Part shown: positions 60,983 through 64,000 of the stretch, in pieces
Layout of the letters: every line of letters starts with the position of its first letter
Position numbering within the stretch: position 1 is the stretch's first letter
Assembly (NCBI GenBank): GCA_046328525.1
Contig: JAXLWK010000003.1
Coordinates: forward strand, 1,674,001 to 1,738,000
Length of the DNA stretch: 64,000 nucleotides
Reading direction: 5' to 3'
Origin: JBDHWG01 sp046328525
GTDB lineage: Bacteria; Chloroflexota; Anaerolineae; Epilineales; JAHCIE01
The notes under the pieces: model-generated
The model's database searches: none
Told to the model about the DNA's origin: nothing
What the model saw: the letters and a program-made list of their open reading frames with translations, nothing else
Position numbers and translations under genes: made by a program

Positions 60983-62434
60983 CTACTCCAAACCTTTCAC
61001 GAGTGTCTTGAAGTGGTCGCCCCGCGCCGCGTAGCTCGGGTAGGCGTCGAAGCTCGTACCGGCCGGCGACAACAGCACAATCTCGCCCGGCCGGGCCACC
61101 TGGGCCGCCAGTCTGACGGCGTCGCTCAGGCTGCCGCCCTCGCGCACGTCGGCCACGCCCGCGTCCCGCGCCGCCGCCGCCAGCGCCGTCCCCCACTCGC
61201 CAAACGTCACGAGCACGCGCGCGTGCTGGCGAACGGCGGCCAGCAGGTCGTCCAGGGGCAGCGCCTTGTCCTTGCCGCCCGCCAGCGCCACAATGCTGCG
61301 GCCGGGGAATGCGCGGAGGGCGGCCACGCTGCTGGCCGGCGTCGTGGATTTCGAGTCGTTCACCCACGTCACGCCGCCGATCTCAGCCACCCGCTCCAGG
61401 CGGTGCGGCCCACTGCGATACGCGCGCAGCGCCTCGGCCATCGCGTCAGAGGCTACGCCCTGGATCGCGCCAATCGCCACAGCGCACAGGGCGTTGGCTA
61501 AATTGTGCGCGCCGGGCACGCCCAGGTCGGCGACTGGCATCACCGGCCGCTCCTGCCCCTCAAACCGCACCGTGATCGTGTCCTTCTTCACGTAAGCGCC
61601 CGGCTCCATGCTGTGGCTCAGGTTGAAGGCGAACAGCTGCGCCTGCGCCAGCGCGCCCCAGCGCCGCAGGATCGGGTCGTCCCAGTTCAGCACCGCCCAG
61701 TCGTCCGCCGTCTGGAAATCCAGGATGCGCTTCTTGGCCGCGATGTAGTCCTCGAACGAGCCGCCGTAGTCCACTAGGTGATCCGCCGCCAGGTTGGTCA
61801 CCGCGCTCACGTGCGGGCTGCGGTCCACGAGCTGGAGTTGGTAGTTGCTCAACTCGAGCAGCACCAGGTCGCCCGCCGTCAGCGTCTCGACCTCATCCAG
61901 GGGCGACGCGCCGATGTTGCCGCCGGTATGCACCGCCAGCCCGCCGGCGCGCAGCACGGCGTCGATCATCTCGGTCGTCGTCGTCTTGCCGTTCGTGCCG
62001 GTGATGCCGATCACGGGGCACGGGCACAGTGCCAGGAACAGGCCGATGTTCGTCACAATCGGCGCGCCTTTGCGGCGGGCGGCGTCGAGGGCCGCGAGGT
62101 TCATCGGGTACTTGTAGGTATAGGCGCTCTGCACGACGCCCACGATGTCGGCGTCCGGCACGCCCTTCAAGTAGTCCGGCCCCAGGTACAGGTCGGCGCC
62201 GATGTCCGCGAACACTCTCGCCTGGCGGGCCAGGGCCGGGTCAGCGGCGACCTGCTCGGCGGTGCGGGCGAGATGCACGGCGACGGGCGCGCCCTGGCCG
62301 CGGAACCAGCGGGCGAGGGACTCACCCTCGACGCCGGCCCCGACGACGGCGACGTGGGGCGGGGGCGTCTGCCGCATGCGGCTCAGCGCCCTGTCCACCA
62401 TCCGCTCCGTCACCCGATCCTCCGTCACGCGCAT
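60983..62434 (-). CDS. murD: UDP-N-acetylmuramoylalanine--D-glutamate ligase
   Basis: 483 residues. N-domain HVAVVGAGVEGESLARWFRG at ~26; P-loop VIGITGTNGKTTTTEMIDAV; ELSNYQLQLVDRSPHVSAVT, NLAADHLVDYGGSFEDYIAA (carbamoylated-lysine segment KKRILDFQ), VPGAHNLANALCAVAIGAIQ, PHRLERVAEIGGVTWVNDSK with STTPASSVAALRAF, and LSPAGTSFDAYPSYAARGDH. The start is uncertain: ATG at 62434 chosen; a GTG or another ATG within the next 11 codons are alternatives. A 235-nt gap full of repeats separates it from mraY. Confidence 0.96.
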   Translation of the reverse strand: MRVTEDRVTERMVDRALSRMRQTPPPHVAVVGAGVEGESLARWFRGQGAPVAVHLARTAEQVAADPALARQARVFADIGADLYLGPDYLKGVPDADIVGVVQSAYTYKYPMNLAALDAARRKGAPIVTNIGLFLALCPCPVIGITGTNGKTTTTEMIDAVLRAGGLAVHTGGNIGASPLDEVETLTAGDLVLLELSNYQLQLVDRSPHVSAVTNLAADHLVDYGGSFEDYIAAKKRILDFQTADDWAVLNWDDPILRRWGALAQAQLFAFNLSHSMEPGAYVKKDTITVRFEGQERPVMPVADLGVPGAHNLANALCAVAIGAIQGVASDAMAEALRAYRSGPHRLERVAEIGGVTWVNDSKSTTPASSVAALRAFPGRSIVALAGGKDKALPLDDLLAAVRQHARVLVTFGEWGTALAAAARDAGVADVREGGSLSDAVRLAAQVARPGEIVLLSPAGTSFDAYPSYAARGDHFKTLVKGLE

Positions 62435-62463
62435 CTCCCTGATTCTTTCCCGCAGTAGCGATA

Positions 62464-62655
62464 TGTCATGCTGGGTGCAACGAAGCATCCCGGCGCGGTC
62501 GGAGACTCTTCGCTGAGATGAAGATAACGCGTCTGTCGCCCTGAGCGAAGCGAAGGGCCCCCAAGTTTGACGGGATGCTTCGCTTCGCTCAGCATGACAT
62601 TTTCCATACTTACGAGTGACCCAAGGGTCATATGGACTCCGCTCAGAGTGACAGC
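62464..62655. repeat. Dispersed repeat family C (TGCTTCGCTTCGCTCAGCATGACA type)
   Basis: Left arm TGTCATGCTGGGTGCAACGA..GCATCCC (62464-62491) pairs with GGGATGCTTCGCTTCGCTCA..GCATGACA (62572-62599). Inside is CTGTCGCCCTGAGCGAAGCG (62532-62551), and after it ACTCCGCTCAGAGTGACAG (62637-62655). Related to the inner part of the secY-adk repeat. It occupies the whole mraY-murD gap. Confidence 0.88.
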
Positions 62656-62669
62656 CAGGTCGTATTCCA

Positions 62670-63677
62670 CTACAGCAGCGCCAGCGCGACGCCGAGCATC
62701 GCGGCCAGAATCCCGATAAGCCAGAAGCGCTGCACAACCTGCGTCTCGGACCAGCCGAGCAACTGGTAGTGGTTGTGCAGCGGCGACATCTTGAAAATCC
62801 GCTTGCCCTTCGTCAGCTTGAAGTACGCCACCTGGATCATGACCGATAGCGTCTCGGCCACGAAGACGAAGCCGATGATGGGCAACAGCAGGTATTGTCC
62901 CGTCATAAGCGCCACCGTCGCCAGGGTCGCGCCGAGCGCCAGCGCGCCCGCGTCGCCCATGAACAGCTCGGCCGGGTAGGCGTTGTACCACAGGAACGCC
63001 AGCACCGCGCCGACGACCGTAAACGAGAACGCCACCAGGTAGCCCTGGCCCTGCAAGAAGGCAATCACGCCATACGCCACGAACGCCGTCGCCGATGTCG
63101 TCCCCGCCAGGGCGTCCAGGCCGTCCGTCAGATTGACCGCGTTCGAGAAGCCGACGATGAGGATCACCGCCAGCGGAATGTACCACAGGCCAATCTCGAT
63201 GCGCTCCGGAATGCCCGGTATGGCGATATAGCGGTTGCCCAGGCCAAAGTAGAGCGCGGCGGCGACCACAGTCGCCAGCACCGTCTGGACGGCGAACTTG
63301 TGGCGGCCCAGCATCCCGAACGCTTCGCGCCGACCGCGCACGCCCATGTAGTCGTCAATCGCACCGAGCAACCCGTAGGCGACCATGACAGCCAGCGGCA
63401 TGAGGATCGAGCGGCCAATGATGTCGAAGCCGAGCAGGTTGGCAAGGTTCAGGCCGACGGTGATGAGGAAGACGGGCACTATGAACAGCAGCCCGCCCAT
63501 TGTCGGCGTGCCGGTCTTGACCTGGTGCGCATCCGGCAGCTCGATGCGGATCTGCTTGCCGATGCGGTAGCGCTTCAGGAGATTGATGAGCGGCCGGCCC
63601 CAGATGACAGCGCCCAGGAACGCCAGGGTTCCCAGCGCCAGGGAGTAGGGCATGATCGGCAGAACGATAGTCGGCAT
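62670..63677 (-). CDS. mraY: Phospho-N-acetylmuramoyl-pentapeptide transferase
   Basis: 335 residues, about ten helices. Forms lipid I from UDP-MurNAc-pentapeptide and undecaprenyl phosphate. MraY signatures: HQVKTGTPTMGGLLFIVPVF, AYGLLGAIDDYMGVRGRREA (Asp-Asp Mg site), GFSNAVNLTDGLDALAGTTS, YNAYPAELFMGDAGALALGA, KRIFKMSPLHNHYQLLGWSE (histidine-loop). The ATG shares a base with the murF stop (TGATG) and has GGAG eight nt upstream. Longer in-frame reading upstream lies in murF. Confidence 0.97.
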   Translation of the reverse strand: MPTIVLPIMPYSLALGTLAFLGAVIWGRPLINLLKRYRIGKQIRIELPDAHQVKTGTPTMGGLLFIVPVFLITVGLNLANLLGFDIIGRSILMPLAVMVAYGLLGAIDDYMGVRGRREAFGMLGRHKFAVQTVLATVVAAALYFGLGNRYIAIPGIPERIEIGLWYIPLAVILIVGFSNAVNLTDGLDALAGTTSATAFVAYGVIAFLQGQGYLVAFSFTVVGAVLAFLWYNAYPAELFMGDAGALALGATLATVALMTGQYLLLPIIGFVFVAETLSVMIQVAYFKLTKGKRIFKMSPLHNHYQLLGWSETQVVQRFWLIGILAAMLGVALALL

Positions 63678-64000
63678 CAGGCGCGCTCCGCCGGCGGCGT
63701 CGCGGGCGCTGCGGCCAGCCCCGCCACAATGCTTTCCATCTGCACACCGCGCGAGCCTTTGACCAGGACAAAATCGCCCTGGGTCAGACTCTCGCGCAGC
63801 GCCGCCAACGCCGTTTCGTTGTCCGGATACCAGCGCAGGGCGCTCTCCGCCATCCCGCACTCCCTGGCCCCTTCGGCCGTGGCCTTCGAGCGCTCGCCGA
63901 CGGCGATCAGCAGGTCCACGACCTCGGCCGCCCGGCAGCCCACCTTGAGATGCCCTTCCTCCTCGATGTCCCCTAGCTCCAGCATGTCGCCCAGCACCGC
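63677..64000 (-). CDS. murF: UDP-N-acetylmuramoyl-tripeptide--D-alanyl-D-alanine ligase, C-terminal part (runs off right edge)
   Basis: The visible 107 residues are the C-terminal Mur-ligase domain: AVLGDMLELGDIEEEGHLKV (family VLGDMLELG), AAEVVDLLIAVGERSKATAE, and GDFVLVKGSRGVQMESIVAG (family G-D-x-x-L-V-K-G-S-R-x-x-x-M-E). A short unconserved tail AAAPATPPAERA ends the protein. Position upstream of mraY is canonical. ATP and tripeptide-binding domains lie outside the window. Confidence 0.94.
   Translation of the reverse strand, partial: AVLGDMLELGDIEEEGHLKVGCRAAEVVDLLIAVGERSKATAEGARECGMAESALRWYPDNETALAALRESLTQGDFVLVKGSRGVQMESIVAGLAAAPATPPAERA

Overview
This 64 kb window reads as one contiguous chromosomal segment of a high-GC bacterium. 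My best inference is an uncultured member of Chloroflexota (Anaerolineae or Caldilineae-like). The reasons are: one long str-S10-spc-alpha ribosomal super-operon followed by truA-rplM-rpsI; a lone rpoB with a large internal insertion; class II (B12-dependent) ribonucleotide reductase paired with NrdR; secreted proteins that combine dockerin and cohesin modules with Thr/Pro linkers; and spacers rich in short dispersed inverted repeats. The phylum is inferred from gene content and style only; no marker tree was computed. Almost all genes lie on the minus strand. Only a prenyltransferase (9948-10889) and a block at 46720-51006 lie on the plus strand. I found no CRISPR array, insertion sequence, prophage, rRNA or tRNA gene.

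Right-to-left layout: the right end (63.7-51.2 kb) is a division and cell wall (dcw) cluster, murF(partial)-mraY-murD-ftsW-murG-two CvpA-like membrane genes-murC-murB-ftsQ-ftsA-ftsZ, closed by a strong terminator hairpin. It makes lipid II precursors and the FtsZ/FtsA/FtsQ/FtsW division apparatus. Convergent to it is a plus-strand group: two tandem paralogous four-helix membrane proteins resembling fragments of heme-copper oxidase subunit I, a cyclase-family hydrolase, and a secreted subtilisin-like protease carrying dockerin and cohesin-like modules. Aconitase diverges from this group. It is followed by nrdR-nrdJ, with candidate paired NrdR boxes, and then by rpoB with a perfect consensus promoter and a structured leader.

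Between rpoB and the ribosomal genes is a small accessory patch (33.8-35.7 kb): a CDGSH iron-sulfur protein, an 80-residue unknown with lower GC, a YdeI-family protein, and a pile-up of several dispersed repeat families. The 22.6 kb super-operon (33.6-11.0 kb) then runs rpsL-rpsG-fusA-tuf-rpsJ-rplCDWB-rpsS-rplV-rpsC-rplP-rpmC-rpsQ-rplNXE-rpsN-rpsH-rplFR-rpsE-rpmD-rplO-secY-adk-map-rpmJ-rpsM-rpsK-rpoA-rplQ-truA-rplM-rpsI. rpsD and infA are absent from their usual places. Ribosomal proteins S5 and L4 carry long low-complexity extensions. Several intercistronic spacers hold stem-loops.

The left end (10.9-0 kb) has the plus-strand UbiA-type prenyltransferase divergent from tlyA, followed by lepA and proB, a membrane-anchored methyltransferase, a secreted cohesin/dockerin protein, proA, a fumarylacetoacetate-hydrolase-family gene and the start of argF. 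ProB and ProA supply proline from glutamate, and ArgF belongs to arginine synthesis. This end is a loosely linked amino-acid biosynthesis region.

I see no single unmistakable new defence or biosynthetic system. The most promising leads are the paired CvpA-like genes inside the dcw cluster, the Gly/Pro/Arg-rich S5 extension, the RpoB insertion, the cohesin+dockerin secreted proteins, the tandem half-oxidase-like membrane pair, and the set of dispersed palindromic repeats. One of these repeats supplies the stop codon of tlyA.
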